Shown piece by piece: positions 7,797-17,266 of a stretch of DNA of 51,814 nucleotides. Position 1 is the first letter of the stretch; each line of letters begins with the position of its first letter. The stretch lies in NCBI RefSeq assembly GCF_001921845.1, contig NZ_MSJM01000009.1, forward strand, positions 1-51,814. Reading direction: 5' to 3'. Source of the DNA: Streptococcus cuniculi. Its GTDB lineage: Bacteria > Bacillota > Bacilli > Lactobacillales > Streptococcaceae. The notes under the pieces were generated by a model. That model worked only from the letters and a program-made list of their open reading frames with translations. It searched no databases and had not been told where the DNA came from. Position numbers and translations under genes: made by a program.

Positions 7797-10322
7797 ATGG
7801 CAAATATTTTAAAAACAATTATCGAAAACGATAAAGGTGAATTACGAAAATTAGAAAAGATGGCCGACAAGGTCATTTCCTATGCAGATGAAATGGCTGC
7901 CTTGTCCGATGAGGAATTGCAGGCCAAAACAGCAGAATTTAAAGAACGCTACAACAAGGGTGAAACTCTTGATGACCTTCTATACGAAGCCTTTGCGGTT
8001 GTCCGTGAAGCTGCTAAACGGGTACTTGGTCTCTATCCTTATCCTGTTCAGATTATGGGGGGGATCGTTCTTCACCATGGGGATGTGCCAGAGATGCGTA
8101 CTGGGGAGGGAAAAACCCTGACAGCAACCATGCCAGTTTACCTCAATGCCTTGGCTGGTAAGGGTGTGCACGTTGTCACGGTCAATGAGTATTTGGCGAG
8201 CCGTGACGCGACAGAAATGGGTGAAGTATACTCATGGCTCGGCTTGTCTGTAGGGATTAACTTAGCGGCTAAATCTTCTCTTGAAAAACGCGAAGCCTAC
8301 AACTGCGATATTACCTACTCAACCAACTCAGAAATCGGCTTTGACTACCTTCGTGATAACATGGTGGTCCGTGCGGAGGACATGGTACAACGTCCCTTGA
8401 ATTTTGCCTTGGTCGATGAGGTAGACTCGATTTTGATCGACGAGGCGCGGACACCGCTTATTGTATCTGGTCAAACATCTTCTGAAACCAACCAACTCTA
8501 TTTCCTAGCAGACAACTTGGTCAAATCATTGGATGAGGATGATTACATCATCGATGTTCCATCAAAAACCATCAGTCTATCTGACTCTGGAATTGACAAG
8601 GCAGAGAGCTTCTTCAAATTGAAGAATCTATATGACATTGAAAATGTAGCACTGACTCACTTCATTGATAATGCCCTTCGTGCCAACTATATCATGACCT
8701 ACGATATTGACTACCTCGTAAATGAGGAGCAAGAGGTCATGATTATCGATCCATTTACGGGTCGTACCATGGAAGGTCGTCGTTATTCGGATGGTTTGCA
8801 CCAAGCAATTGAAGCTAAAGAAGGTGTGCCAGTTCAGAACGAATCAAAAACCAGTGCTTCTATCACCTACCAAAACCTCTTCCGTATGTATAGCAAATTA
8901 GCGGGTATGACAGGTACTGGTAAGACCGAGGAAGAAGAATTCAGAGAAATCTACAACATTCGTGTGGTTCCAATCCCAACCAACCGTCCGATTGCCCGTA
9001 TTGACCATGAAGACTTATTGTACCCAAGTTTGGAGTATAAGTTTAATGCGGTTGTGGCAGATGTCAAGGCGCGTTATGAAAAAGGTCAGCCTGTCCTAGT
9101 CGGTACCGTTGCGGTAGAGACTTCGGATTACCTTTCAAAACGTTTGGTGGCGGCAGGTGTTCCCCACGAGGTCTTGAATGCCAAGAACCACTATCGTGAA
9201 GCGCAAATTATTATGAACGCCGGTCAACGCGGTGCAGTTACCATTGCAACCAACATGGCGGGACGTGGGACAGATATCAAATTAGGCCCTGGTGTCCGTG
9301 AACTCGGTGGACTTTGTGTCATCGGTACAGAGCGCCATGAAAGCCGTCGGATTGACAATCAGCTCCGCGGACGTTCAGGTCGTCAAGGAGACCCAGGTGA
9401 ATCTCAATTCTACCTCTCATTAGAAGATGATTTGATGAAACGCTTCGGATCAGAGCGTATCAAGGCCTTCATGGAACGTATGAATTTGACCGAAGAAGAA
9501 TCTGTCATCAAGTCTAAGATGTTGACCCGCCAAGTGGAATCTGCCCAAAAACGCGTTGAAGGAAACAACTACGATTCTCGTAAACAAGTCCTTCAATATG
9601 ACGATGTCATGCGTGAGCAACGCGAAATCATCTACCGTCAACGTCAAGATGTGATTACTGCGGATCGTGATTTAGCTCCAGAAATCAAGGCGATGATCAA
9701 GCGGACGATTGAACGCCAAGTGGCGGATCACAAGGTAAGTAAGCGTAGTGAAGCTCTACAAGCTATTTTGAACTTTGCCCAGCTCAATCTTGTTCCAGAA
9801 GAGTCTATCAGCCTCACTGACTTGGAAGGCAAGTCTGATAAGGAAATCATAGCAGACCTTTACGACCGTGCCTTGGAAGTCTACGACAGTCAAGTAGCCA
9901 AGTTACGCGATGAAGACCGTGTACGTGAGTTCCAAAAAGTTTTGATTCTTCGCGTAGTGGACAATCGCTGGACAGACCATATCGATATGATGGATCAATT
10001 GCGCAATGCAGTTAGCCTACGTGGATATGCACAAAACAATCCAGTTGTAGAGTATCAGTCAGAAGCCTTTGCGACCTTTAATGATATGATTGCTGCGATT
10101 GAGTTCGATGTAACACGTCTCATGATGAAAGCCCAAATTCATGACAATATTGAACGGGAGCGGACAAGTCATGAAGCACGTACAACGGCTGTCAAGAATA
10201 TCGTCCCTGCCCAAGCTGCTACGAATGAGCAAGTCAGCTTTGAAGGAGTGGATCGTAACGACCCATGCCCATGTCAGTCAGGCAAGAAATTCAAGAACTG
10301 TCATGGACGCAAACATGTATAG
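7797..10322 (+). CDS. secA: Protein translocase ATPase SecA
   Basis: An 841-residue SecA, the motor that pushes preproteins through SecYEG. Seen: Walker A MRTGEGKT (100-107), the DEAD-type [16 protein letters not shown] near 205-220, the second nucleotide-binding fold with [13 protein letters not shown] and [11 protein letters not shown], and a C-terminal zinc motif with Cys824, Cys826, Cys835 and His836. It is full length. ATG 7797 follows AAGGAATAAA. It has its own extended -10 promoter and is followed by a hairpin and then acpS. Confidence 0.98.
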   Translation: MANILKTIIENDKGELRKLEKMADKVISYADEMAALSDEELQAKTAEFKERYNKGETLDDLLYEAFAVVREAAKRVLGLYPYPVQIMGGIVLHHGDVPEMRTGEGKTLTATMPVYLNALAGKGVHVVTVNEYLASRDATEMGEVYSWLGLSVGINLAAKSSLEKREAYNCDITYSTNSEIGFDYLRDNMVVRAEDMVQRPLNFALVDEVDSILIDEARTPLIVSGQTSSETNQLYFLADNLVKSLDEDDYIIDVPSKTISLSDSGIDKAESFFKLKNLYDIENVALTHFIDNALRANYIMTYDIDYLVNEEQEVMIIDPFTGRTMEGRRYSDGLHQAIEAKEGVPVQNESKTSASITYQNLFRMYSKLAGMTGTGKTEEEEFREIYNIRVVPIPTNRPIARIDHEDLLYPSLEYKFNAVVADVKARYEKGQPVLVGTVAVETSDYLSKRLVAAGVPHEVLNAKNHYREAQIIMNAGQRGAVTIATNMAGRGTDIKLGPGVRELGGLCVIGTERHESRRIDNQLRGRSGRQGDPGESQFYLSLEDDLMKRFGSERIKAFMERMNLTEEESVIKSKMLTRQVESAQKRVEGNNYDSRKQVLQYDDVMREQREIIYRQRQDVITADRDLAPEIKAMIKRTIERQVADHKVSKRSEALQAILNFAQLNLVPEESISLTDLEGKSDKEIIADLYDRALEVYDSQVAKLRDEDRVREFQKVLILRVVDNRWTDHIDMMDQLRNAVSLRGYAQNNPVVEYQSEAFATFNDMIAAIEFDVTRLMMKAQIHDNIERERTSHEARTTAVKNIVPAQAATNEQVSFEGVDRNDPCPCQSGKKFKNCHGRKHV

Positions 10323-10340
10323 TAAGAAGATATGAGGGAG

Positions 10341-10391
10341 GAGTGAGGGAATCCAGTATTCAATCGAATACGGATTTCTCACTTCTTTTTT
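10341..10391 (+). terminator. Terminator of secA
   Basis: GAGTGAGGGAATCCAGTATTC pairs imperfectly with GAATACGGATTTCTCACTTC and is followed by six T. AcpS begins six bases later, so read-through may feed acpS-alr. Confidence 0.7.
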
Positions 10392-10396
10392 GAGAA

Positions 10397-10768
10397 ATGA
10401 TGATAGGACACGGAATAGATTTACAAGAAATCGCTGCTGTTGAAGCGGCCATGAACAGACACGATCGCTTTGTCGAGAAAGTCTTGACGGAAAATGAACG
10501 AGGGCGATTTGAACAGTTGAAAGGTCGTCGAAAGCTGGAATACCTAGCTGGTCGATGGTCTGCTAAAGAAGCCTTTGCTAAAGCATTGGGAACAGGGATT
10601 GGCAAGGTTGGATTTCAAGATATTGAAATTTTGACAGATGACAAGGGAGCGCCCTATGTCGCCAAGTCCCCTGTTCGAGCCAAGGCTTGGCTCAGTATTA
10701 GTCACTCTGCTGGTTTCGTGCAAGCCAGTGTGATTTTGGAGGAAGTAGATGAAAGCAAGCATTCATAG
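10397..10768 (+). CDS. acpS: Holo-[acyl-carrier-protein] synthase AcpS
   Basis: A short phosphopantetheinyl transferase (123 residues) that attaches the 4'-phosphopantetheine arm to the acyl carrier protein. Visible family motifs are GHGIDLQEI near the start (metal-binding Asp) and the [13 protein letters not shown] helix with its metal-binding Glu. Two ATG codons stand in tandem (10397 and 10400), and neither has a strong ribosome site, so translation may rely on local context; relatives usually begin with the second one. Its substrate, AcpP, is encoded in the fab cluster of this window. The 3' end overlaps alr by 20 bases. Confidence 0.92.
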   Translation: MMIGHGIDLQEIAAVEAAMNRHDRFVEKVLTENERGRFEQLKGRRKLEYLAGRWSAKEAFAKALGTGIGKVGFQDIEILTDDKGAPYVAKSPVRAKAWLSISHSAGFVQASVILEEVDESKHS

Positions 10769-11852
10769 ACCCACAAAGATTCAGGTCAACTTGTCAGCTA
10801 TCTCATATAATGTAGAGCAGGTTAAGCGTCACTTGCCGGAAGAGACCAAGGCTTTTGCGGTGGTCAAGGCCAATGCCTATGGGCATGGGGCAGTTGCGGT
10901 AGCACGTCGCCTAGAAAGTCAAGTCGATGGTTTTTGTGTCTCCAACTTGGATGAGGCCTTGGAATTGCGCCAGGGGGGTATTTCTCGACAAATTTTAATT
11001 CTTGGAGTAGTTCCAGTAGAGGTCGTGCCACTTGCCATTTCCGAAAAGATTACGCTGACAGTTGCAAGCCTAGAATGGGTGACGAGCCTTCTTGAGTGTG
11101 GCACTTCCTTGAAGGGGTTGACGGTTCATATCAAAGTGGACACAGGCATGGGTCGGCTTGGTTTTCGGGATTGCCAGTCTCTTAACCAGGCTATAAATGA
11201 CTTGAGAGATGAGGGTGTGCAAGTCGAAGGCATTTTTACCCACTTTGCAACAGCAGATGAAAAGGACGACAGTCAGTTTCAGACTCAACTTGCTCAATTT
11301 AAAGACATGCTTGCGGCACTAGACCAACTACCTACCTGCATTCATGCTAGCAATTCGGCAACCAGTATCTGGCATGCAGATACAGTTTTTAGTATGGTTC
11401 GTCTGGGCAATGTCATATACGGTCTCAATCCGAGTGGGCATGAGCTAGACTTACTCTATCCCGTTCAGCCAGCTTTGCAGTTGACCTCTGAATTAGTCCA
11501 TGTCAAAAAAGTCGAAGCGGGAAGCAGTATCGGCTATGGTGCGACCTATCATAGTGGCGAAGCGGAGTATATCGGTACGGTTCCGATTGGCTATGCGGAC
11601 GGTTTTTTGCGTGCCATGCAGGGCTTTGCGCTTTTAGTCGAGGGTGAAGTCTGCCCTATTGTCGGTCGGGTTTCTATGGATCAAATCACCATACGTCTAC
11701 CGAAAAAGTATGCTTTAGGAACACCTGTGACTCTGATTGGTCAAAGTGGAAACGGTACGATTTCCGTGCAGGACTGGGCAGATTACCTAGGGACTATTAA
11801 CTATGAAGTGGTCTGCACCTTGTCTGACCGCATACCTCGCTATTATGAGTAA
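10749..11852 (+). CDS. alr: Alanine racemase Alr
   Basis: A 367-residue PLP enzyme converting L- to D-alanine for peptidoglycan. The PLP lysine is Lys40 in [12 protein letters not shown], and the second catalytic base is Tyr263 in [11 protein letters not shown]. The start ATG 10749 has GGAGG seven bases upstream, inside the end of acpS, so the two genes are translationally linked. The acpS-alr pair is common in streptococci. Full length. Confidence 0.96.
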   Translation: MKASIHRPTKIQVNLSAISYNVEQVKRHLPEETKAFAVVKANAYGHGAVAVARRLESQVDGFCVSNLDEALELRQGGISRQILILGVVPVEVVPLAISEKITLTVASLEWVTSLLECGTSLKGLTVHIKVDTGMGRLGFRDCQSLNQAINDLRDEGVQVEGIFTHFATADEKDDSQFQTQLAQFKDMLAALDQLPTCIHASNSATSIWHADTVFSMVRLGNVIYGLNPSGHELDLLYPVQPALQLTSELVHVKKVEAGSSIGYGATYHSGEAEYIGTVPIGYADGFLRAMQGFALLVEGEVCPIVGRVSMDQITIRLPKKYALGTPVTLIGQSGNGTISVQDWADYLGTINYEVVCTLSDRIPRYYE

Positions 11853-11853
11853 G

Positions 11854-11888
11854 AAAACGGCTATTTGCATCGGCAAATAGTCGGTTTT
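11854..11888 (+). terminator. Terminator of alr
   Basis: CTATTTGC (11861-11868) pairs with GCAAATAG (11873-11880) around ATCG, with further imperfect A/T pairing and a T-tract. Confidence 0.8.
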
Positions 11889-12004
11889 TGCTGTTTTTAT
11901 CTCCTGAGTAGGACGTCCTCTTTTTCCTGATGAGAAAATCAACATGAGGTTCTTTTTGTTGTGTGTTTATTATAGGAGAAAGTGTCAGATGTTTCAGAAA
12001 TAAC

Positions 12005-12052
12005 TTGACAATTGGGCAAAAGGTGAGTACAATAATAGGAGAGGTTATAACC
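12005..12052 (+). promoter_or_regulatory. nagA promoter and possible NagR operator
   Basis: TTGACA (12005-12010), a 17-base spacer and TACAAT (12028-12033). Ten bases downstream lies the perfect palindrome GGTTATAACC (12043-12052), about where transcription begins or just after. It resembles GntR-family (NagR/DasR) sites that control GlcNAc genes; that assignment is inference. Confidence 0.6.
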
Positions 12053-12109
12053 AGTTTTAGGTTAATATGTTAAATCAAGTAAAATCTAGTTTTAATGAAA
12101 GGAGACTCT

Positions 12110-13264
12110 ATGTCACATTATATTTTTGCTAAGTCCATTATTTTATCAGATAGGGAGGTAGAAAATGCCTATCTGGAGATTACAGATGATGGTCAATTTG
12201 GTGCGATTGTAACGGAAAAACCAGACGGTGATATCGTGGATTATGCAGACTATCACATTGGACCTGGTCTCGTTGATACCCACATCCACGGCTATGCGTC
12301 GCATGATGTCATGGATAATGATTTTGAAGGCATCAAGGTGATTTCAGAAGGACTCTTGTCCTGCGGTGTAACATCTTGGTTGCCAACGACCTTGACCGAT
12401 TCGACAGAGAATCTAGATGCGGTCTGCGAAACGATTGGTCGCCATGCGGGGGAAGAAACAGGTGCCAAGATTCAAGGGATTTTCCTTGAAGGGCCATTTT
12501 TCACAGAGAAATACAAGGGAGCGCAAAATCCTAAGTATATGAGTGACCCATCGGTGGAGAAATTGGACAACTGGCATCGCTTGTCTGCGGGCTTGGTCAA
12601 CAAGATTGCCATTGCTCCAGAGCGTGAGGGTGTGGAAGAATTTATCCACTTTGCTAACGAGAAAAAGATTCATACTGCACTTGCCCATAGCGATGCGACC
12701 TATGATCAAGCTAAGAAAGCGGTAGAAGCAGGAGCGAATATCTTTGTCCATGTCTACAATGGTATGAGCGGACTTCATCATCGTGAGCCTGGTATGGTCG
12801 GTGCGGCTCTTGATTTGAAACATGTCTTTGCGGAAGTGATTTGTGATGGCCACCATGTGCATCCTGCAGCGGTTGAGATTGTTGTGAATGCGCGTGGTGT
12901 AGAGGAGACAGTCCTCATTACGGACTGTATGCGGGCTGGTGGTCAAGGAGAAGGTGATTCTCGTCTCGGTGAATTTGAAGTGGTGGTCAAAGACGGAACA
13001 GCTCGTTTGAAACACAATGGCAGCCTAGCAGGATCCATCTTAGAATTGATTCAAGCGGTCGAACACATCGTAGAATGGGGCTTAGCAAGCCTACCAGATG
13101 CCGTTCGGATGGCTTCACTTGCGCCAGCAAAATCTGTCAACATCGATCATGTCTGTGGACAAATTGCAACAGGTCGCGCAGCAGATTTCATCGTCATTGA
13201 TGACAAGGGACACTTGCAGGCTACTTACTTGGACGGTGTCAAACGTTTTAGTAACAACGGATAG
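12110..13264 (+). CDS. nagA: N-acetylglucosamine-6-phosphate deacetylase NagA
   Basis: A 384-residue amidohydrolase that removes acetate from GlcNAc-6-phosphate, feeding amino-sugar breakdown or cell-wall recycling. Motifs: GPGLVDTHIHG with metal-type His58 and His60, the EGPF glutamate, ALAHSDATY, HVYNGM and the LITDCM aspartate region. ATG 12110 has AAAGGAG six bases before it; the ATG at 12095 has no site. Its own promoter with a palindromic operator precedes it, and a LacD-type aldolase gene follows at a short distance, possibly in the same transcript. Confidence 0.94.
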   Translation: MSHYIFAKSIILSDREVENAYLEITDDGQFGAIVTEKPDGDIVDYADYHIGPGLVDTHIHGYASHDVMDNDFEGIKVISEGLLSCGVTSWLPTTLTDSTENLDAVCETIGRHAGEETGAKIQGIFLEGPFFTEKYKGAQNPKYMSDPSVEKLDNWHRLSAGLVNKIAIAPEREGVEEFIHFANEKKIHTALAHSDATYDQAKKAVEAGANIFVHVYNGMSGLHHREPGMVGAALDLKHVFAEVICDGHHVHPAAVEIVVNARGVEETVLITDCMRAGGQGEGDSRLGEFEVVVKDGTARLKHNGSLAGSILELIQAVEHIVEWGLASLPDAVRMASLAPAKSVNIDHVCGQIATGRAADFIVIDDKGHLQATYLDGVKRFSNNG

Positions 13265-13323
13265 TTTATTGGCGAAAGGCCAGTTATTATTGCTTATATT
13301 CTACTTTATCTAGGAGGAAGATA

Positions 13324-14322
13324 ATGGAAAAATTACAACTTTCACAGGCAAAATACGATCATCTTGTTCGTCTATCAAATGATGAAAAAGTGATTGCAGC
13401 CCTTGCGATTGACCAACGCGGTGCCTTGAAGCGTCTCTTGTCAGCGGCAGCAGATGCTGATTTTGGTGATGACATCTTGGTGGATTTCAAAAAAGTCATC
13501 GCAAGTGATCTAACCCAGTATGCAAGCTCTATCTTGTTGGATGCCGAGTACGGGGTGCCCGCGGCTGAATTGCGTCATCCAGATTGTGGTTTTATTGCAG
13601 CGTATGAAAAAACCGGTTATGATGCCTCAACCCCAGGTCGCTTGCCTGACTTGCTTCCAAACTGGTCTGCAAAACGTATCAAGGAATTAGGGGCAGATGC
13701 TGTCAAAATCTTGCTCTACTATGATGTGGATGACAAGCCAGAAATCAATGACATCAAGCATGCTTGGGTGGAACGCATCGGTAGCGAGTGTATCGCAGAA
13801 GATATTCCTTACTTTGTGGAAATCTTGACCTATGATGCGAGCGACATGGATGTGACTTCCCGTGAATATGCAGCCTTGAAACCACACAAGGTGAATGGAG
13901 CTATGCGTGAATTTAGCAAGCCACGTTACAATGCCGATGTCTTGAAGGTGGAAGTGCCTGTCAATATGAACTTTGTCGAAGGTTACACCGATCAAGAGCC
14001 AGTTTATAGCCTAGAGGAAGCCAAAGCCTATTTCAAGGAGCAAGCAGCAGCAACGCATTTGCCATTTATCTTCTTGAGTGCAGGGGTATCTGCTAAACTC
14101 TTCCAAGAAACATTGGTCGTGGCGAAAGAAGCAGGTTCTAGCTTTAACGGAGTGCTATGTGGTCGTGCAACTTGGAAAGATGCAGTTGCAGTCTTTGCCA
14201 AAGAAGGTGAAGCAGCAGCCAAGGCATGGTTGGCAGACCAAGGTCGTCAGAATATGGAAGAACTCAATAGCGTTCTTGAAACGACTGCAAGCTCATGGCT
14301 GGATAAGGTAGAAGTAAAATAA
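13324..14322 (+). CDS. lacD: Tagatose-1,6-bisphosphate aldolase, LacD type
   Basis: A 332-residue class I aldolase of the LacD/DeoC-related family that splits tagatose- (and often fructose-) 1,6-bisphosphate into triose phosphates. The Schiff-base lysine lies in the NADVLKVEVPVNM stretch near residue 205; ALAIDQRGALK near residue 30 is also typical. RBS AGGAGGAA precedes ATG 13324. No other lac genes are present, and the neighbour is nagA, so the enzyme may serve galactosamine/tagatose or general hexose-bisphosphate use. The substrate is uncertain. Confidence 0.9.
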   Translation: MEKLQLSQAKYDHLVRLSNDEKVIAALAIDQRGALKRLLSAAADADFGDDILVDFKKVIASDLTQYASSILLDAEYGVPAAELRHPDCGFIAAYEKTGYDASTPGRLPDLLPNWSAKRIKELGADAVKILLYYDVDDKPEINDIKHAWVERIGSECIAEDIPYFVEILTYDASDMDVTSREYAALKPHKVNGAMREFSKPRYNADVLKVEVPVNMNFVEGYTDQEPVYSLEEAKAYFKEQAAATHLPFIFLSAGVSAKLFQETLVVAKEAGSSFNGVLCGRATWKDAVAVFAKEGEAAAKAWLADQGRQNMEELNSVLETTASSWLDKVEVK

Positions 14323-14326
14323 AAGA

Positions 14327-14366
14327 CAAAACTCCAACTCTGTCACAGAAGAGTTGGAGTTTTGCG
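14327..14366 (+). terminator. Terminator of lacD
   Basis: CAAAACTCCAACTC (14327-14340) pairs with GAGTTGGAGTTTTG (14351-14364). Confidence 0.9.
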
Positions 14367-14425
14367 TTTGTTCTGTCTTTACCTGAAAATAGCTAGATAC
14401 AAGGGGATATATGCTCGTTTTTCAT

Positions 14426-14454
14426 GTTTTTCAAAATGATGGTATACTATTGAT
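14426..14454 (+). promoter_or_regulatory. Promoter of the split Fst-like toxin locus
   Basis: An extended -10, TGG then TATACT, is located near 14446-14451 (AATGATGGTATACT), with TTTCAT about 17 bases upstream. It would start transcription at about 14458, 45 bases before the toxin ATG. Confidence 0.5.
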
Positions 14455-14502
14455 TGGCTCTACTATACCCGCCTAGGAAAGGGAAGGGCGTCATTGACCA
14501 GA

Positions 14503-14689
14503 ATGGAACTGTTTTTAAATGTTATAGTCTTTTAGTTTTGATTTAGTACTAGGCAACGAGTCGCAAGCATAACTGAAGTTAGGTAAGACGAGTTAACGAC
14601 GTAATAGATTAAAACTAAAGGAGTATACCGCCAATGTGATTGCAGGAATACTCTTGTATTACATTGAAAAACGGCTAGACAAGCGGTAA
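14503..14689 (+). pseudogene. Fst/Ldr-like type I toxin, split by a 105-bp repeat
   Basis: The first fragment is ATG 14503 reading MELFLNVIVF then TAG (14533-14535), with a purine-rich GGGAAGGG upstream. After the repeat the frame resumes as NVIAGILLYYIEKRLDKR, stop TAA 14687-14689. A short hydrophobic segment followed by a charged tail ending in LDKR is the pattern of Fst-family toxins (for example the par locus of pAD1). The layout agrees: own promoter, a strong bidirectional terminator downstream, and an opposing promoter beyond it. As it stands the toxin is broken. Family membership is inferred from pattern; exact reconstruction across the insertion is not possible by eye. Confidence 0.5.
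14523..14627 (+). repeat. RUP-sized inverted-repeat element inside the toxin frame
   Basis: About 105 bp bounded by TATAGTCTTTTAGTTTTGAT and, in reverse complement, TATACTCCTTTAGTTTTAAT; the two ends agree at about 21 of 26 positions. Size, TA-rich ends and inverted ends resemble pneumococcal RUP units, which are thought to be moved by an IS630-type transposase. A second 104-bp element with related interior (ACTAGGCAA..GAG..GCA) lies at 36750-36853. Confidence 0.65.
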
Positions 14690-14727
14690 TAAAAGTAGTA
14701 GCTCTAGCTTGAGCACTCGAAAGAGTG

Positions 14728-14772
14728 CAAAAAAAGTCCCTTGCAAGGCCTAATTCGCAAGGGACTTTTTCG
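14728..14772. terminator. Bidirectional terminator shared by toxin and antitoxin RNAs
   Basis: AAAAAGTCCCTTGC pairs with GCAAGGGACTTTTT around a 12-base loop, with A and T tracts on both sides so it can work from either direction. Confidence 0.85.
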
Positions 14773-14800
14773 TTGTCAGTAACTGACTGAACTTCTTCTT
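14728..14800 (-). ncRNA. Candidate antitoxin RNA (RNAII-like)
   Basis: On the minus strand TTGATT (14830-14835), a 17-base spacer and TACAAT (14807-14812) form a good promoter that fires towards the shared terminator. The predicted transcript of about 70-80 nt would end in the GTCCCTTGC hairpin and U-tract. Size, convergent direction and shared terminator are those of par/Fst RNAII. It also lies downstream of lysC, but lysC ends 100 bases away and has no other promoter role here. Confidence 0.5.
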
Positions 14801-14806
14801 ACTTAG

Positions 14807-14835
14807 ATTGTAGTTTATTTTTTCGATAAAATCAA
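14807..14835 (-). promoter_or_regulatory. Promoter of the candidate antitoxin RNA
   Basis: TTGATT-17-TACAAT on the minus strand, pointing at the bidirectional terminator with no open reading frame between. Confidence 0.55.
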
Positions 14836-14898
14836 CTACGATTTTCAGCTTGCTTCCTTGGCTACTGTTTCAAACTTGGTTTTTGGGGAACGATCTAT

Positions 14899-16248
14899 TT
14901 ACCCGAAAAACGCTTGATACAAGGCCTTGAGGGCTTTTTCTTTTTCTTCAGTCTTGATAACGAAGAGGACAGAAACTTCGCTTGCACCTTGGGAAATCAT
15001 GGCCAAGTTGACATTTTCTTTTGAAAGCGCTGCGGTTGCAGTTGCAGTAACCCCGACATGGCTCTTCATGTTTTCACCGACAATCATGATAATAGACAGA
15101 CCGTGCTCGATTTCTGCCTTGTCCACTTCTAGTTTTGAATTGAGTTGGCGGAGGATTTCTTCTTCCTTGATTGGTGTCAATTCACGGTTACGCAAGACCA
15201 GAGAAAGGTCGTCGATACCAGTCGGCATGTGCTCCCAACGGATATTGAGATCTTCAAGGATATTCAAGACCTTACGACCAAAACCGACTTCGCGGTTCAT
15301 CAGGTATTTGGACATATTGATGCTGACAAAGCCGTCATCTGCTGCAATTCCGACAACTGGCAGGGTATGGTCGGTATGTTTTAGGACAATGCGTGTACCA
15401 GGGTGATCAGGATTGTTGGTATTTTTAATGACAAGGGGAATCCGACCACGATAGGCAGGAAGGAGAGCTTCGTCATGAAGCACTGAAAAGCCAGCGTAGG
15501 CCAACTCCCGCATTTCACGGTAGGTTAATTCCTTGATGGAGTGGGGATTGTGAATGATACCGGGGTGGGCCGCAAAAATCCCGTCCACATCGGTAAAGTT
15601 TTCATAGAGATCCGCTTTGACACCAGCTGCTACGATAGAACCTGTAATGTCTGAACCGCCACGAGAGAAGGTACAGATTTGATTGTCAACGGTTACTCCG
15701 AAAAATCCCGGAATGATGAGGACTTCATCTGCCTCTTTTAAGGCTTCAATCTTGTCATAACTAGACGGCAAAATGCGAGCATTTCCAGGTTCGGAGCTGA
15801 CAATGATGCCTGCCTTTTTAGGATGGATATAGCGGGCTGGAACGCCTTTATAGGTGAAATATTCAGCGACTAATTTGGCATTGTTGTCTTCTCCAGCCGC
15901 CAAAAAGGCATCGTAGAGAAATTCATTGTCGTCAATTGGAAGAGTTGCCAAGGCAAGAATGCTTTCTGCAATCTTCTTCATACATTTGCCAGGGAAGTTT
16001 AGCTCGTCCACCATGGCTTGATAGCGGTTGATAATCCACTCTTGACTAGCAGAAACATCTTTGCCATCGGTATATTCTTTGTAGTATTTGATGAGGGCAT
16101 CAGTCACCTTGGTATCCTTGCTATCGCGTTTACCAGGGGCGGATACAACGATAAATCGACGTTCTGAATCTGCTTGAACAATGTTGAATACTTTTTCAAG
16201 TTGGGCAGCTGAAGCAAGGGAGCTACCACCAAATTTTGTCACTTTCAT
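14899..16248 (-). CDS. lysC: Aspartate kinase (monofunctional)
   Basis: A 449-residue aspartokinase, first step of the lysine/threonine/methionine pathway. KFGGSS (5-10) is the family's N-terminal signature, FSRGGSDITGS is a nucleotide/substrate loop, and the C-terminal 150 residues form paired ACT regulatory domains (VGENMKSHVGV, then VSVLFVIK). ATG 16248 is selected; the upstream in-frame TTG at 16260 is too close to the AAAGGAG. It is divergent from the HAD gene, with a 138-base gap carrying both promoters. Confidence 0.94.
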   Translation of the reverse strand: MKVTKFGGSSLASAAQLEKVFNIVQADSERRFIVVSAPGKRDSKDTKVTDALIKYYKEYTDGKDVSASQEWIINRYQAMVDELNFPGKCMKKIAESILALATLPIDDNEFLYDAFLAAGEDNNAKLVAEYFTYKGVPARYIHPKKAGIIVSSEPGNARILPSSYDKIEALKEADEVLIIPGFFGVTVDNQICTFSRGGSDITGSIVAAGVKADLYENFTDVDGIFAAHPGIIHNPHSIKELTYREMRELAYAGFSVLHDEALLPAYRGRIPLVIKNTNNPDHPGTRIVLKHTDHTLPVVGIAADDGFVSINMSKYLMNREVGFGRKVLNILEDLNIRWEHMPTGIDDLSLVLRNRELTPIKEEEILRQLNSKLEVDKAEIEHGLSIIMIVGENMKSHVGVTATATAALSKENVNLAMISQGASEVSVLFVIKTEEKEKALKALYQAFFG

Positions 16249-16281
16249 AACAATTTTCAATCTCCTTTTATGCTTTTCATC

Positions 16282-16310
16282 ATTATAGCAAAAACTGCTA
16301 CGCTTGTCAG
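16282..16310 (-). promoter_or_regulatory. lysC promoter
   Basis: On the minus strand CTGACA (16305-16310), 17 bases, then TATAAT (16282-16287) with TGC before it. Confidence 0.7.
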
Positions 16311-16327
16311 TAGGCTTAGTATGAAAG

Positions 16328-16356
16328 TTTAGGAATGTTTCGATTTATGCTATAAT
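16328..16356 (+). promoter_or_regulatory. Promoter of the HAD gene
   Basis: Extended -10 TGCTATAAT (16348-16356) with a poor -35 (TTTAGG). It is back to back with the lysC promoter. Confidence 0.6.
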
Positions 16357-16386
16357 GATATAAAAACATCAAAAAAGGAGTAGTAG

Positions 16387-17025
16387 ATGGCCTATAAAGG
16401 GATTATTTTTGACATGGACGGTGTCTTGTTTCAGACAGAAGACTTTTACTACCAACGGCGAGCAGATTTTCTAGCGACTAAGGGCTTGTCTGTTGCTCAC
16501 TTAAATCCAGCTATATTTGTCGGAGGTCGGGCCAATCAAGTGTGGAAGCTCGTCCTGCAGGACGATTATGACAACTGGGATATCCCAGCCCTAGAAGCAG
16601 AATATAAAGAGTATAAGGAAGGTCGACAAACGCCCTACAAGGATTGTCTCTTCCCAGATGTGCCAAGGGTTTTGGCTAGTCTAAAGGAAAAGGGGATTGA
16701 ACTTGCCCTGGCTTCTAATACAGATCGCAGCGAGATTGAGCGTGCCTTGACCGAAGCGGGGATTCGTTCTTATTTCTCCCATGTCTTTTCTGGGACAGAA
16801 TGTAAAGCCTGTAAGCCTGACCCTGAAGTCTACGAAAAAGCCTGGAGCGCGCTAGGCTTTGCCAAATCCGAAACTCTGGTCATCGAAGATAGCCCGAAAG
16901 GAATCGAAGCAGGAAAAGCCGCGGGTCTAACTGTCTGGGCCATTCGAGATCAAGAATTGGGCTTAGATCAGTCGCAGGCAGATGATTTTTTAGATCGACT
17001 GGGAGATTTGCTAGATAAGTTGTAA
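16387..17025 (+). CDS. HAD-family phosphatase, beta-phosphoglucomutase-like
   Basis: A 212-residue haloacid-dehalogenase hydrolase with a helical cap after the first motif. Asp9 and Asp11 in FDMDGVLF are the nucleophile and acid, LASNTD is motif II, and IEDSPKGIEAGKAAG holds the motif IV acid. RBS AAAAAGGAG precedes ATG 16387. Relatives act on sugar phosphates, but the substrate cannot be read from sequence. It is a single-gene unit between lysC and the fab cluster, with its own promoter and terminator. Confidence 0.87.
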   Translation: MAYKGIIFDMDGVLFQTEDFYYQRRADFLATKGLSVAHLNPAIFVGGRANQVWKLVLQDDYDNWDIPALEAEYKEYKEGRQTPYKDCLFPDVPRVLASLKEKGIELALASNTDRSEIERALTEAGIRSYFSHVFSGTECKACKPDPEVYEKAWSALGFAKSETLVIEDSPKGIEAGKAAGLTVWAIRDQELGLDQSQADDFLDRLGDLLDKL

Positions 17026-17029
17026 ATGT

Positions 17030-17051
17030 AAGGAGCCTTGACTCCTTTTTT
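17030..17051 (+). terminator. Terminator of the HAD gene
   Basis: AAGGAG (17030-17035) pairs with CTCCTT (17042-17047) followed by T-tract. The stem is short. Confidence 0.7.
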
Positions 17052-17096
17052 GTTATTTCCAAGACGAAATCGCATCGGCTGTCACACCAGAACTCC

Positions 17097-17124
17097 TTGT
17101 TTTCTGAAAAATATGTGATAGAAT
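17097..17124 (+). promoter_or_regulatory. Possible fabM promoter
   Basis: TTGTTT, a 16-base spacer and TAGAAT preceded by TGA. It lies 140 bases before fabM. A bare TTGACA at 17233-17238 has no -10 partner. Confidence 0.35.
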
Positions 17125-17266
17125 AGCTCCAATACGTAAAACCTCTTTCTTTGAGGTATCAAATGATCGTCGTTTCGCTTTGATTGATGATATGGTTCAC
17201 TCATCAAAAGGAAACGCTGCTAGCAACTAAAAGTTGACAGTCTATAACCATAAAAGGAGGACAAAG

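Noticed and set aside
12413..13015. 200-codon minus-strand frame within nagA
   Set aside because: Antisense to well-conserved nagA codons; composition not protein-like.
14630..14637. ATG at 14634 as start of the toxin remnant
   Set aside because: It is followed directly by TGA and is out of the hydrophobic frame.
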